This document shows positions 16,049 to 26,110 of a stretch of DNA of 33,445 nt, in pieces; the stretch's first letter is position 1, and every line of letters starts with the position of its first letter. The translations under genes were made by a program, and so were the position numbers. The stretch comes from Methylophilaceae bacterium (GTDB taxonomy: Bacteria > Pseudomonadota > Gammaproteobacteria > Burkholderiales > Methylophilaceae). The stretch is taken from contig CAJPFK010000045.1 in assembly GCA_905339275.1 (NCBI GenBank), positions 1 to 33,445 of the forward strand, written 5' to 3'. The notes under the pieces were generated by a model. That model was not told the origin of the DNA. It ran no database searches and saw nothing but the letters and a program-made list of their open reading frames with translations.

Positions 16049-16366
16049 ATGGATACACAGGAAATTATCAGGAGCCAGGTGACAGCGAATCCTGTCGTGC
16101 TCTACATGAAAGGCAGCCCAAAATTTCCGCAATGCGGATTTTCCGGCCTGGCGATTCAGATATTGCAGGCTTGCGGCGTGCAGGATCTGGTCGCAATCGA
16201 TGTGCTGGCCGATCCGGCAATACGCGAGGGCATCAAGCAATATGCCAACTGGCCTACGATTCCCCAGTTGTATATCAAGGGCGAGTTTGTCGGCGGCGCC
16301 GACATCATGCGCGATCTTTACCAGCAGGGCGAGTTGCAGAAGATGCTGCAGGATGCGGCTGCCTAA
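16049..16366 (+). CDS. grxD: Monothiol CGFS glutaredoxin (Grx4/GrxD)
   Basis: A 105-residue monothiol glutaredoxin involved in carrying or sensing iron-sulfur clusters. The active site KGSPKFPQCGFS places the single cysteine at residue 29. The glutathione-binding segments NWPTIPQLYIKGEFVGGADI and the following helix are intact. The ATG at 16049 has TGGAGA (16036-16041); an in-frame TTG at 16043 is less likely. It directly follows the ibaG gene, matching the BolA-Grx partnership, and its stop codon is immediately followed by the murA start. Confidence 0.95.
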   Translation: MDTQEIIRSQVTANPVVLYMKGSPKFPQCGFSGLAIQILQACGVQDLVAIDVLADPAIREGIKQYANWPTIPQLYIKGEFVGGADIMRDLYQQGELQKMLQDAAA

Positions 16367-17635
<1,269 letters not shown>

Positions 17636-17646
17636 CCGGGAAAAAC

Positions 17647-18303
17647 ATGATTACCATCGCCTTATCCAAAGGCCGCATTTTTGAAGAGACCACGCCGTTG
17701 CTGGCGGCGGCCGGCATCACTGCGCTGGAAGATCCGGAGTCTTCGCGCAAGCTGATCCTGCCGACCAATCGCGAAGATGTACGGCTCATCATCGTACGCG
17801 CCACCGATGTGCCGACTTACGTGCAATACGGCGCGGCCGACCTGGGCATCGCCGGCAAGGATGTGTTGAACGAACATGGCGGCGATGGACTCTATCAACC
17901 GCTGGACCTGGAAATCGCGCGTTGCAAGATGATGGTGGCCGTACGTGAGGATTTTGACTATTTCGGCTCGATTCGCCGTGGCGCCCGGCTGAAGGTCGTC
18001 ACCAAGTACGTCAAGACCGCACGCGAGCATTTTGCCGACAAGGGCATGCACGTCGACCTCATCAAATTGTACGGCTCCATGGAATTGGGTCCGCTGGTGG
18101 GGCTGGCGGATGCGATTGTCGATCTGGTGAGCACCGGCGGAACGCTGCGCGCCAATAACCTGAAAGCCGTGGAAGAAGTCGGCAACATCAGTTCCAGGTT
18201 GATCGTGAACCAGGCATCACTCAAACTGAAGAGAAATTTATTGCAACCTATCATGGATGATTTTTCCCGCGCAGTCGCCGGGAAAAGGAAGTCCGGCAAT
18301 TAG
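17647..18303 (+). CDS. hisG: ATP phosphoribosyltransferase, short form HisG
   Basis: The first enzyme of histidine synthesis, joining ATP and PRPP. At 218 residues this is the short form, without the C-terminal regulatory domain. Visible features are [26 protein letters not shown] and the PRPP-binding loop [14 protein letters not shown]. Short HisG needs the regulatory subunit HisZ to be active and feedback-inhibited, and no hisZ lies in this window. It is the first gene of the his cluster, close behind murA. Confidence 0.96.
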   Translation: MITIALSKGRIFEETTPLLAAAGITALEDPESSRKLILPTNREDVRLIIVRATDVPTYVQYGAADLGIAGKDVLNEHGGDGLYQPLDLEIARCKMMVAVREDFDYFGSIRRGARLKVVTKYVKTAREHFADKGMHVDLIKLYGSMELGPLVGLADAIVDLVSTGGTLRANNLKAVEEVGNISSRLIVNQASLKLKRNLLQPIMDDFSRAVAGKRKSGN

Positions 18304-18328
18304 GATATGGAACAAGCAGGACAGAATA

Positions 18329-19627
18329 ATGAAGATCAGACGTTTTTCTACCGCTGATACGCAGTTCGACCAGCAACTCAGGGAGTTGCTGGCATTCGAG
18401 ACTGCGCAGGACGACAGCATAGACCAGGTTGTGGCAGATATTCTGCGTGACGTGAAGAAACGCGGTGACGCTGCCGTACTCGAATACACGCGCCGGTTCG
18501 ATCGTCTCGATGCTGCCGCAATGAGCGCCCTGGAACTGTCCAAGGCTGAACTCGAGCAAGCCCTCGAGGCTTTGCCGGCAGACCAGCGCAAGGCGTTGCA
18601 GCAGGCAGCGGACCGTGTGCGCAGTTACCACGAGAAGCAGTTGATGTCGTCATGGACCTACACCGAGGACGATGGAACGCTGCTTGGTCAGCAAGTGACC
18701 TCGCTCGACCGTGTCGGGCTTTATGTGCCCGGCGGCAAGGCGGCCTACCCTTCCTCCGTGTTGATGAATGCGATTCCTGCCAAGGTGGCAGGCGTGCAGG
18801 AACTGATCATGGTGGTGCCGACACCGGGAGGCGAGAAAAACCAACTGGTGCTGGCAGCAGCAGCCATCTGCGGCGTCGACCGCGTATTCTGCATTGGCGG
18901 TGCGCAGGCAGTTGCCGCCCTTGCTTACGGAACCGGGACCGTGCCGCAAGTAGACAAGATCGTCGGGCCGGGTAATGCCTATGTCGCAGCCGCCAAGCGC
19001 CGTGTGTTCGGCGTTGTCGGCATCGATATGGTTGCCGGGCCTTCCGAGATTCTGGTGATTTGCGATGGCAGGACCAACCCGGACTGGGTGGCGATGGACT
19101 TGTTTTCTCAAGCGGAACATGACGAGCTGGCGCAAGCGATTCTGCTATCCCCGGATGCCGGGTTTCTCGACAAGGTGGCAGCGAGCATAGACCGGCTGGT
19201 TGAGGAAATGCCGCGCAAGGACATCATCCGTACCTCGCTCGAGGGGCGCGGGGCGCTGATTCAGGTGAAAGATCTGGAAGAGGCTGCAAACATCGCCAAC
19301 TATATTGCTCCGGAGCACCTGGAGTTATCGCTGGACGACCCCTTGTCATTCAGCAGGAAGATCAGGCACGCTGGTGCCATCTTCATGGGCCGCGATACAT
19401 GCGAGGCCCTGGGCGACTACTGTGCCGGGCCCAACCATGTGTTGCCGACTTCGCGCACGGCGCGTTTTTCATCGCCGCTGGGTGTTTATGATTTCCAGAA
19501 ACGTTCCAGCCTGATCATGGTATCGTCGCAAGGCGCACAGAAGCTGGGCAAGGTTGCCGCTACGCTGGCTTATGGCGAGGGTTTGCAGGCGCACGCCCGC
19601 TCTGCCGAATATCGCCTGAAAGACTGA
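18329..19627 (+). CDS. hisD: Histidinol dehydrogenase
   Basis: HisD carries out the last two oxidations of histidine synthesis, from L-histidinol to L-histidine, using NAD and zinc. The chain is 432 residues, normal for the family. The signatures [34 protein letters not shown], the AGPSEILV segment, QAEHDELAQ and the [14 protein letters not shown] region are all present. The ATG at 18329 begins the family core MKIRRF; an in-frame ATG at 18257 inside hisG would add an unrelated extension. It is followed after three bases by hisC. Confidence 0.97.
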   Translation: MKIRRFSTADTQFDQQLRELLAFETAQDDSIDQVVADILRDVKKRGDAAVLEYTRRFDRLDAAAMSALELSKAELEQALEALPADQRKALQQAADRVRSYHEKQLMSSWTYTEDDGTLLGQQVTSLDRVGLYVPGGKAAYPSSVLMNAIPAKVAGVQELIMVVPTPGGEKNQLVLAAAAICGVDRVFCIGGAQAVAALAYGTGTVPQVDKIVGPGNAYVAAAKRRVFGVVGIDMVAGPSEILVICDGRTNPDWVAMDLFSQAEHDELAQAILLSPDAGFLDKVAASIDRLVEEMPRKDIIRTSLEGRGALIQVKDLEEAANIANYIAPEHLELSLDDPLSFSRKIRHAGAIFMGRDTCEALGDYCAGPNHVLPTSRTARFSSPLGVYDFQKRSSLIMVSSQGAQKLGKVAATLAYGEGLQAHARSAEYRLKD

Positions 19628-19630
19628 ACG

Positions 19631-20692
19631 TTGAGCAAGTTCTGGAGCAAGGTGGTGCACCGGCTGACGCCATATGTTCCCGGCGAGCAGCCCAAGCTGG
19701 CCAACCTGGTCAAGCTCAATACCAATGAGAATCCCTATGGCCCCAGCCCGAAGGTGCTTGATGCATTGCGTGCCGAAGCTGCGGAAACCTTGCGCCTGTA
19801 CCCCGACCCGAACTCGGACCAGTTGAAAGCGGCCATTGCCAGGTACCATGGATTGAACGCCAGCCAGGTGTTTGTCGGAAACGGTTCCGACGAAGTGCTG
19901 GCCCACACTTTTCAAGCCTTGCTGAATCATGATGCGCCGCTGTTGTTCCCGGATATCACTTACAGTTTTTACCCGGTTTATTGCGGGCTTTATGGCATTC
20001 ATTACGAAACGATACCTCTTACAGAGGAATTCGAGATCGATGTCGATGACTACCTGAAGCCCAACGGCGGCATCATATTTCCCAATCCGAATGCGCCGAC
20101 CGGTATCCCGTTGAAACTATCCGGGATAGAGCGTCTTTTGCGGGCGAACACGGATTCCGTCGTGGTGATCGATGAGGCCTATGTGGATTTCGGCACGGAG
20201 TCGGCCGTGGGTTTGATTCATCGGTTTCCTAACCTGCTGGTTATCCATACCTTGTCAAAAGCGCGTTCGCTTGCCGGCTTGCGTGTCGGCTATGCGGTCG
20301 GCCATCCCGACCTGATCGAGGCGCTGACCCGCGTCAAGGACAGCTTCAACTCTTACCCACTGGACCGTTTTGCCTCAGCGGGTGCGATCGCTGCGATGGA
20401 AGACCACGAATATTTCGAAGCCACGCGCAGGAAGGTGATGGCAACGCGTGATGATCTGGTTTCTGCCCTGCGGCAACTGGGTTTCGAGGTGCTGCCTTCC
20501 GGCGCGAATTTCATCTTTGCCAGGCATCCCGGCAAGGATGGTATAGAGCTCGCATCCGAACTGCGCGAGCGCAGCATCATCGTCCGCCATTTCAAGAATC
20601 CTGCGCGTATTGCGCCCTTCCTGCGCATCACGATTGGTACCGACCTGCAAAATCAGCAATTGATTCTGGCCTTGCGCGAGATATTGGCCTAA
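19631..20692 (+). CDS. hisC: Histidinol-phosphate aminotransferase
   Basis: A PLP-dependent class I/II aminotransferase that turns imidazole-acetol phosphate into histidinol phosphate. The 353-residue chain has [12 protein letters not shown] near residue 30, [10 protein letters not shown] at 81-90, the DEAYVDF segment at 181-187, and the PLP lysine Lys210 in [16 protein letters not shown]. The start is a TTG three bases after hisD, since no ATG exists near the family N-terminus ([17 protein letters not shown]). The gene ends the first part of the his cluster; the 165 bases after it carry the hps control region. Confidence 0.95.
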   Translation: MSKFWSKVVHRLTPYVPGEQPKLANLVKLNTNENPYGPSPKVLDALRAEAAETLRLYPDPNSDQLKAAIARYHGLNASQVFVGNGSDEVLAHTFQALLNHDAPLLFPDITYSFYPVYCGLYGIHYETIPLTEEFEIDVDDYLKPNGGIIFPNPNAPTGIPLKLSGIERLLRANTDSVVVIDEAYVDFGTESAVGLIHRFPNLLVIHTLSKARSLAGLRVGYAVGHPDLIEALTRVKDSFNSYPLDRFASAGAIAAMEDHEYFEATRRKVMATRDDLVSALRQLGFEVLPSGANFIFARHPGKDGIELASELRERSIIVRHFKNPARIAPFLRITIGTDLQNQQLILALREILA

Positions 20693-20857
20693 GGTCCGTA
20701 ATTCCGGAATTTCATCTGGAATTTCTGGAAAATGGTGACATTTTGGTTTTAACGTCCGTTTTGGACGAAAGTTCCCCCAAAATCCAGAAAAAATGTATCA
20801 TAACGCGGTTATTACAACATAACCCTGCAATCCCTGTTACTAAGTGGAGGAATTATC
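20693..20857 (+). promoter_or_regulatory. Repeat-rich upstream region of hps
   Basis: This 165-base gap holds a perfect palindrome AATTCCGGAATT (20700-20711). GGAATTTC occurs at 20706 and again 12 bases on at 20718, followed by GGAAAATG at 20727. A CGTCC/GGACG stem (20753-20767) is nested inside ATTTTGG/CCAAAAT (20740-20783). I find no good -35/-10 pair, though GTGACA (20735-20740) and TATCAT (20796-20801) are partial matches. GGAGG (20847-20851) is the ribosome site of hps. The layout suggests a regulated, strong promoter. Confidence 0.55.
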
Positions 20858-21538
20858 GTGGCACAAACCCAAATGGCATTAGATTCACTGGATTTCGACG
20901 CAACCGTCGCACTGGCTACCAAGGTAGCTCCACATGTGGACATTCTTGAGATTGGTACCCCTTGCATCAAGCACAACGGTATCAAGCTGCTGGAAACCCT
21001 GCGCGCAAAATTCCCTAACAACAAGATTCTCGTTGACCTGAAAACCATGGATGCCGGCTATTACGAAGCTGAGCCTTTCTACAAGGCAGGTGCTGACATT
21101 TGTACCGTTCTGGGTACTGCCGATCTTGGCACCATCAAGGGTGTTGTCGACGTTGCAAACAAGTACGGTAAAGAAGCTCAGGTTGACCTGATCAATGTCG
21201 AAGACAAGGCAACCCGTACCAGAGAAGCAGCAAAACTCGGCGCGCACATCATTGGTGTTCATACCGGCCTGGACCAGCAGGCTGCCGGCCAGACGCCATT
21301 CACCGACCTGGCACTGGTTGCCAGCCTGAACACCGGCTTGAAGATTTCAGTGGCCGGTGGTGTGAAGCCTGCTACCGTGAAACAGGTAAAAGATGCTGGC
21401 GCCGACATCATCGTTGCAGGCGCAGCGATCTACGGTGCTGCTGACCCTGCTGCCGCTGCTGCAGAAATTACCAGCCTGGCACGCGACAGCGGTTCTACTG
21501 GCGGCTTGTTCGGTTGGCTGAAGAAGCTGTTCAGCTAA
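20858..21538 (+). CDS. hps: 3-hexulose-6-phosphate synthase
   Basis: HPS condenses formaldehyde with ribulose 5-phosphate to hexulose 6-phosphate, the carbon-fixing step of the ribulose monophosphate pathway. The 226-residue chain belongs to the OMP decarboxylase superfamily: the DxKxxD motif is Asp60-Leu-Lys62 to Asp65 (ILVDLKTMD), with GTPCIKHNG near 33-41 and the phosphate site SVAGGVKP and IIVAGAAIYG. The start is GTG with GGAGG six bases ahead. The last 16 residues, after ARD, form a glycine-serine linker and the helix LFGWLKKLFS, beyond the usual core of about 210 residues. Codons ending in T are favoured (GGT, GCT, GTT) unlike the his genes, as expected for high expression. No isomerase gene is adjacent. 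The gene implies methylotrophic growth. Confidence 0.95.
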   Translation: MAQTQMALDSLDFDATVALATKVAPHVDILEIGTPCIKHNGIKLLETLRAKFPNNKILVDLKTMDAGYYEAEPFYKAGADICTVLGTADLGTIKGVVDVANKYGKEAQVDLINVEDKATRTREAAKLGAHIIGVHTGLDQQAAGQTPFTDLALVASLNTGLKISVAGGVKPATVKQVKDAGADIIVAGAAIYGAADPAAAAAEITSLARDSGSTGGLFGWLKKLFS

Positions 21539-21565
21539 ATCGTATTTAGCAATAGAATCCGGAAG

Positions 21566-21607
21566 CCGCTGCAAAACAGTGACATGTTTTGTGGCGGTTT
21601 TTGTTTG
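21566..21607 (+). terminator. Rho-independent terminator after hps
   Basis: CCGCTGCAAAACA (21566-21578) pairs with TGTTTTGTGGCGG (21585-21597) over 13 positions including two G-U pairs, with loop GTGACA. TTTTTGTTTG follows. It would end the hps message before hisB and so split the his cluster into two transcripts. Confidence 0.9.
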
Positions 21608-21625
21608 TAAATTCAACTTACGTAG

Positions 21626-21631
21626 TAAAAT
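21626..21631 (+). promoter_or_regulatory. Candidate hisB promoter, possible leaderless start
   Basis: TAAAAT lies only six bases before the hisB ATG at 21638 and there is no Shine-Dalgarno sequence. Possible -35 elements are TTGTAA (21605-21610, spacing 15) and TTGTTT (21601-21606, spacing 19), neither ideal. Transcription would start at or very near the A of the start codon. Confidence 0.4.
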
Positions 21632-21637
21632 CCAATT

Positions 21638-22225
21638 ATGCGTATTGCAGAAGTCAGCCGTAACACTCTCGAAACCCAGATTGCCGTATCAATCAACCTG
21701 GATGGCACCGGAGTATCAAAATTTTCCACCGGGTTGGCGTTTCTTGACCACATGCTGGACCAGATTGCCCGTCACGGCATGATGGATATCAGTATCGAGG
21801 CCAAGGGCGACCTGCACATCGATGCGCATCACACGGTTGAAGACATCGGAATTACACTGGGCCAGGCCTTCACAAAGGCGATTGGCGATAAAAAAGGCAT
21901 ATGCCGTTATGGGCATGCCTATGTCCCGCTGGATGAGGCCCTCTCAAGAGTGGTGCTGGATTTGTCCGGCCGCCCGGGACTGGAGTTCGGCGTGGAATTC
22001 ACACGTGCGCGTATCGGTGACTTTGATGTCGACCTGATTCATGAATTTTTTCAGGGCTTTGTCAATCACGCACAGGTGACCCTGCACATCGACAATCTGC
22101 GTGGTGACAATGCTCACCACCAGGCGGAGACCATTTTCAAGGCATTTGGCCGCGCATTGCGCATGGCCATCCAATTCGATTCCCGCATGGCGGGCATCAT
22201 GCCATCCACTAAGGGTTCACTATAG
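21638..22225 (+). CDS. hisB: Imidazoleglycerol-phosphate dehydratase
   Basis: HisB removes water from imidazole glycerol phosphate, a manganese-dependent reaction. The 195-residue form is the single-function dehydratase, not fused to histidinol phosphatase as in E. coli. The metal-binding signatures are [18 protein letters not shown] near residues 45-65 and [18 protein letters not shown] near 155-175. [12 protein letters not shown], also conserved, lies near residue 28. It follows the hps terminator by 31 bases, which implies its own promoter, and leads the hisBHAFIE part of the cluster. Confidence 0.97.
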   Translation: MRIAEVSRNTLETQIAVSINLDGTGVSKFSTGLAFLDHMLDQIARHGMMDISIEAKGDLHIDAHHTVEDIGITLGQAFTKAIGDKKGICRYGHAYVPLDEALSRVVLDLSGRPGLEFGVEFTRARIGDFDVDLIHEFFQGFVNHAQVTLHIDNLRGDNAHHQAETIFKAFGRALRMAIQFDSRMAGIMPSTKGSL

Positions 22226-22252
22226 TTCCTTGGGTCGCCTCAAAACTAGATT

Positions 22253-22897
22253 ATGATTGATATCGCTGTCGTGGATTACGGCATGGGAAATTTACGTTCC
22301 GTGTCCAAAGCACTGGAACATGTAGCTCCCAACAGGCAGGTCGTTGTGACCAGCGATCCGTCGCAGATCGACGCGGCAGGACGTGTGGTGTTCCCAGGCC
22401 AGGGCGCCATGCCGGATTGCATGCGCGAACTCGAGGCGCGCGGCCTGCGTGATGCGGTGATCCGTGCTGCAGCAGGCAAGCCGTTTCTGGGGATTTGCAT
22501 CGGCCTGCAATTATTGTTCGAGCATAGCGAAGAAGGTAATGCTGCTGGCTTGGGTATTCTGCCCGGCGAGGTGATCCGGTTTGCCCGCGCTGATATGCAT
22601 GATGCAGTCGGCCACAAACTCAAAGTGCCGCATATGGGATGGAACCAGGTTTACCAGACAGTCAGCCATCCCATGTGGAACCAGATTGCTGATGGCGAGC
22701 GTTTTTACTACGTACACAGCTATTATGTGGTGCCGCGCAACGAGGGAATCATTGCCGGCTATAGTGAATATCCCGCGCGCTTTACCTCCGTGGTCGCAAA
22801 GGATAATATTTTTGCTGTGCAGTTTCACCCTGAAAAGAGCCAGCATGCTGGTTTGCAACTTTTATCCAATTTCGTCCAATGGGATGGACGACCCTAA
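22253..22897 (+). CDS. hisH: Imidazole glycerol phosphate synthase, glutaminase subunit HisH
   Basis: A class I glutamine amidotransferase of 214 residues that frees ammonia for HisF. The nucleophile is Cys82 in GICIGLQ, with His192 and Glu194 in FHPEKS completing the triad. The N-terminal VVDYGMGNLRSV is the family start. The ATG lies 27 bases after hisB with no clear ribosome site. The partner hisF is two genes downstream. Confidence 0.97.
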   Translation: MIDIAVVDYGMGNLRSVSKALEHVAPNRQVVVTSDPSQIDAAGRVVFPGQGAMPDCMRELEARGLRDAVIRAAAGKPFLGICIGLQLLFEHSEEGNAAGLGILPGEVIRFARADMHDAVGHKLKVPHMGWNQVYQTVSHPMWNQIADGERFYYVHSYYVVPRNEGIIAGYSEYPARFTSVVAKDNIFAVQFHPEKSQHAGLQLLSNFVQWDGRP

Positions 22898-22927
22898 CCT
22901 ACGTTTATTGAATGTGTTGAATTCATC

Positions 22928-23674
22928 ATGTTGATCATACCTGCCATTGACCTCAAGGACGGCCACTGCGTAAGACTCAAACAAGGCGTCATGGAAGACG
23001 CAACGGTATTTTCCGAAGATCCGGGCGCCATGGCCCGGCACTGGATAGATCAAGGTGGAAAACGCCTGCATCTTGTCGACCTGAACGGTGCATTTGCCGG
23101 CAAGCCCGTGAATGAGGGCGCAATCAAGTCGATTGTCGATGCGGTCGGCGGCGATATCCCGATCCAGTTGGGTGGCGGCATCCGCGACCTGGAGACCATA
23201 GAGCGTTACCTGGACGATGGCGTCAGTTATGTCATCATCGGAACTGCTGCAGTGAAAAGCCCCGGTTTCCTGCATGAGGCCTGTGATGCTTTCCCCGGGC
23301 ATATCATGGTCGGCCTCGATGCGAAGGACGGCAAGGTCGCGGTAGACGGCTGGTCGAAACTGACCGGTCACGATGTGGTCGATCTGGCGAGGAAATTTGA
23401 AGATTACGGCGTCGAGGCCGTGATCTACACGGATATTGGCCGTGACGGCATGCTTTCCGGCGTGAATATAGAAGCGACGGTAGCACTGGCCCAGGCCTTG
23501 CGCATCCCGGTGATTGCCAGTGGCGGCATTACCAACCTGGAAGATGTAAAGCATCTCTGCGCTGTTGAAAGCGAAGGCATCATGGGCGCCATTACCGGTC
23601 GTGCCATCTATGAAGGGTCTCTGGATTTTGCCGCTGCACAAAAACTGGCGGATGAGTTAAATGGGGCTGGCTAA
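22928..23674 (+). CDS. hisA: ProFAR isomerase HisA
   Basis: A (beta/alpha)8-barrel of 248 residues that opens the ribosyl ring of ProFAR in histidine synthesis. The catalytic aspartates are Asp8 in IPAIDLKDG and Asp131 in MVGLDAKDG. The two phosphate sites appear as QLGGGIRD and ASGGITNL. Its 3' end overlaps hisF by 14 bases. HisA and HisF are sister barrels that arose by duplication. Confidence 0.97.
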   Translation: MLIIPAIDLKDGHCVRLKQGVMEDATVFSEDPGAMARHWIDQGGKRLHLVDLNGAFAGKPVNEGAIKSIVDAVGGDIPIQLGGGIRDLETIERYLDDGVSYVIIGTAAVKSPGFLHEACDAFPGHIMVGLDAKDGKVAVDGWSKLTGHDVVDLARKFEDYGVEAVIYTDIGRDGMLSGVNIEATVALAQALRIPVIASGGITNLEDVKHLCAVESEGIMGAITGRAIYEGSLDFAAAQKLADELNGAG

Positions 23675-24419
23675 GCGCATCATTCCCTGCATGGACGTGA
23701 CCGATGGCCGCGTCGTCAAGGGCGTTAATTTTCTCGAATTGCGCGATGCCGGGGATCCGGTGGAGATTGCGCGCCGTTATGACGACCAGGGCGCTGATGA
23801 ACTCACCTTTCTGGATATTACCGCCAGTTCCGACAATCGTGGCCTTATACTGCATATCATCGAAGAAGTGGCCTCCCAGGTATTTATTCCGCTGACAGTC
23901 GGCGGTGGGGTGCGGGAGGTTGATGACGTTCGCCGCTTGCTGAATGCCGGTGCAGACAAGGTCAGCATCAATACCTCTGCCGTGCTTAACCCGCAACTGG
24001 TCGCAGACGCAGCGGGCCGCTTCGGTTCCCAGTGCATCGTGGTGGCGATAGATGCCAAGCAGGTAGACGACCATTGGGAAGTGTTTACCCATGGCGGCCG
24101 CAAGCCAACCGGGATTGATGCCATTGAATGGGCGCGCAAAATGGTTGAACTGGGGGCTGGTGAACTGCTGGTGACCAGCATGGACCGGGATGGGACTAAG
24201 GCCGGTTTCAATCTGCCATTGAATCGTGCCATCAGCGATGCCGTCGATGTACCGATCATTGCTTCAGGGGGCGTAGGCAACCTGATGCATCTGGTCGAAG
24301 GCGTGCAGGAAGGCGGTGCCGATGCGGTGCTGGCGGCCAGCATTTTCCATTATGGTGAATTCACAGTGCGACAGGCCAAGGAATATATGCGTGACTACGG
24401 TATAGAGGTGCGCTTGTGA
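23661..24419 (+). CDS. hisF: Imidazole glycerol phosphate synthase, cyclase subunit HisF
   Basis: The barrel subunit that uses HisH-derived ammonia to make imidazole glycerol phosphate and AICAR. The 252-residue chain has both catalytic aspartates, Asp12 in [17 protein letters not shown] and Asp131 in VVAIDAKQV, and the phosphate loops TVGGGVRE and ASGGVGN. It starts inside the end of hisA and overlaps hisI by four bases, so translation of the three genes is probably coupled. Confidence 0.97.
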   Translation: MGLAKRIIPCMDVTDGRVVKGVNFLELRDAGDPVEIARRYDDQGADELTFLDITASSDNRGLILHIIEEVASQVFIPLTVGGGVREVDDVRRLLNAGADKVSINTSAVLNPQLVADAAGRFGSQCIVVAIDAKQVDDHWEVFTHGGRKPTGIDAIEWARKMVELGAGELLVTSMDRDGTKAGFNLPLNRAISDAVDVPIIASGGVGNLMHLVEGVQEGGADAVLAASIFHYGEFTVRQAKEYMRDYGIEVRL

Positions 24420-24808
24420 GCAAGCACTGGCTGGATGAAGTCAATTGGACCGCAGACGGGCTGGTGCCGGTGATTGCGCAGGAGGCCGGCAGCGCCAAGG
24501 TGCTGATGTTTGCATTCATGAACCGCGAAGCGCTGCGGCTCACCGTTGAAACCGGACAGGCGGTCTATTGGTCGCGTTCACGCAACAGGCTCTGGCATAA
24601 AGGCGAGGAGTCCGGCCATGTGCAGAAAGTGCATGAAATTCGCTTGGATTGTGATGAAGACGTCATTCTGATTACTGTGGAACAAGTCGGTGGCATTGCC
24701 TGCCATACTGGCCGGCATAACTGTTTTTTCAAGAAACTGGTGGATGGGCAATGGGTAACGGACCAGCCGGTGCTGAAGAGCCCGCAGGAGATATATCGTC
24801 ATGAATGA
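24416..24808 (+). CDS. hisI: Phosphoribosyl-AMP cyclohydrolase
   Basis: HisI opens the adenine ring of phosphoribosyl-AMP, using zinc and magnesium. The 130-residue chain carries [10 protein letters not shown], the [18 protein letters not shown] segment, the acidic site RLDCDED and the zinc cysteines in [14 protein letters not shown]. It is the monofunctional form; hisE is a separate overlapping gene rather than a fusion. The GTG start overlaps the hisF stop (GTGA). Confidence 0.97.
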   Translation: MSKHWLDEVNWTADGLVPVIAQEAGSAKVLMFAFMNREALRLTVETGQAVYWSRSRNRLWHKGEESGHVQKVHEIRLDCDEDVILITVEQVGGIACHTGRHNCFFKKLVDGQWVTDQPVLKSPQEIYRHE

Positions 24809-25139
24809 TGTTCTGGATCGATTGTCTGAGCTACTGGAGCAGCGTAAAAATGCCGATCCGCAGTCTTCTTATGTGGCCAGGCTTTACAGCAAGGGCATGG
24901 ACGGTATCCTGAAGAAAGTCGGTGAAGAGGCGACGGAAACCATTATTGCCGCCAAGGATGGCGACCCGCATAAAATTGTCTATGAGACCGCAGATTTGTG
25001 GTTTCATTGTTTGGTGATGCTGGCACATGCCGGCCTTAAACCCCGGGATGTGCTGAATGAGCTGGCACGCCGCGAGGGCCTTTCGGGGCTGGAGGAAAAG
25101 GCATCAAGGACTGAAGTGAATGACGGCCCCGAGTCATGA
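24801..25139 (+). CDS. hisE: Phosphoribosyl-ATP pyrophosphatase
   Basis: HisE hydrolyses phosphoribosyl-ATP to phosphoribosyl-AMP, the second step of histidine synthesis. This all-helical MazG-like protein has 112 residues. The metal-binding segment [14 protein letters not shown] and the following [19 protein letters not shown] are diagnostic. It overlaps hisI by 8 bases and is the last histidine gene of the cluster; a HIT protein gene follows. Confidence 0.96.
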   Translation: MNDVLDRLSELLEQRKNADPQSSYVARLYSKGMDGILKKVGEEATETIIAAKDGDPHKIVYETADLWFHCLVMLAHAGLKPRDVLNELARREGLSGLEEKASRTEVNDGPES

Positions 25140-25152
25140 CCAGGAGTGCGAA

Positions 25153-25491
25153 ATGAGTACCGACTGCATTTTTTGCAAGATCATCAAAGGCGACATACCG
25201 AGCAAAAAATTTCATGAGGATGACGAGGTTATCGCGTTCAACGATATTCGTCCGATTGCGCCGGTACACTTCATGATTGTGCCGAAACTGCACGTCGAGA
25301 GCCTTGCAGATTGCGATGCGGTACACCGGGACTTGCTCGGCAGGATATTGCTGCTGGTGCCGAAGCTGGCAAAGGAACAGGGGCTGAACGGATTCCGTAC
25401 CATGATCAACACCGGTCATGAAGGCGGTCAGGAGGTCTTCCATCTGCATGTGCATGTGTTCGGCGGTGGTCAGACTTTACCTAAAACCTAG
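25153..25491 (+). CDS. HIT family purine nucleotide hydrolase (HinT-like)
   Basis: A 112-residue histidine triad protein that probably hydrolyses adenosine phosphoramidates. The triad HLHVHV places histidines at 97, 99 and 101, and the N-terminus [13 protein letters not shown] is typical of the HinT branch. CAGGAG (25141-25146) precedes the ATG; an in-frame ATG at 25120 inside hisE is not needed. The gene lies between hisE and tatA, an order common in betaproteobacteria, but no direct link to histidine synthesis or export is known. Confidence 0.92.
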   Translation: MSTDCIFCKIIKGDIPSKKFHEDDEVIAFNDIRPIAPVHFMIVPKLHVESLADCDAVHRDLLGRILLLVPKLAKEQGLNGFRTMINTGHEGGQEVFHLHVHVFGGGQTLPKT

Positions 25492-25514
25492 TTGTATATC
25501 TCAGGAGATCTGTG

Positions 25515-25730
25515 ATGGGCGCATTTAGTATCTGGCACTGGTTGATTGTGCTGCTGGTGGTTGTGCTGATTTTTGGCACGAAGAAACTGCGTAATATCGG
25601 CAGCGATGTCGGTGGCGCAGTGAAAAGTTTCAAGGACGCCATGAAGGATGAAAAAGGGACACCCAAGATCGAGGATGATGCCAAGTCGGAAACGGTTGAA
25701 GGTGAAGTGACCAGTAAAACCAGGCAGTAA
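25515..25730 (+). CDS. tatA: Twin-arginine translocase subunit TatA
   Basis: A 71-residue subunit that forms the variable-size translocation path of the Tat system in the inner membrane. It has a short N-terminal membrane helix ([19 protein letters not shown]) with the [10 protein letters not shown] hinge, then an amphipathic helix [14 protein letters not shown] and an acidic tail. The ATG at 25515 has AGGAG at 25503-25507; the GTG codon just before it is in frame. It is the first of tatABC. Confidence 0.96.
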   Translation: MGAFSIWHWLIVLLVVVLIFGTKKLRNIGSDVGGAVKSFKDAMKDEKGTPKIEDDAKSETVEGEVTSKTRQ

Positions 25731-25739
25731 TCGATTCCC

Positions 25740-26093
25740 TTGTTCGATATAGCCTTCTCTGAGCTGGTGGTTATCGCGGTTGTCGCGCTCATTGTCATCG
25801 GCCCTGAAAAATTACCGAAAGTAGCGCGCACGCTGGGTTCCCTGGCGGGCCGCATGCAGCGTTACGTGGCGACGGTGAAGAGTGATATAGAGCGGGAACT
25901 GGAGCTGGAGGACCTGAAAAAACTGCAGCAGGGTATCCAGCAAGGCTCGCAGGAATTCAAGCGCGAAGTGGAAAACTCCATCCATTCGGGCATCTCAAGT
26001 GTTAACCGGGCAGTTGATGATATCGTTGACGGGCCCCCGGCGCAGAATCCGCCAACCTCCAAACTCGAAAATGACCCCGATGGAAACCCCTGA
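25740..26093 (+). CDS. tatB: Twin-arginine translocase subunit TatB
   Basis: TatB forms the signal-peptide receptor with TatC. The 117-residue chain starts FDIAFSELVVIAVVALIVIG after a TTG start codon, matching the usual TatB opening; no ATG is available. PEKLPKVARTLG follows the membrane helix, then an amphipathic helix and a proline- and aspartate-rich tail. The gene begins 9 bases after tatA. Confidence 0.96.
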   Translation: MFDIAFSELVVIAVVALIVIGPEKLPKVARTLGSLAGRMQRYVATVKSDIERELELEDLKKLQQGIQQGSQEFKREVENSIHSGISSVNRAVDDIVDGPPAQNPPTSKLENDPDGNP

Positions 26094-26110
26094 TTCCCGG
26101 CGGCAAATTC

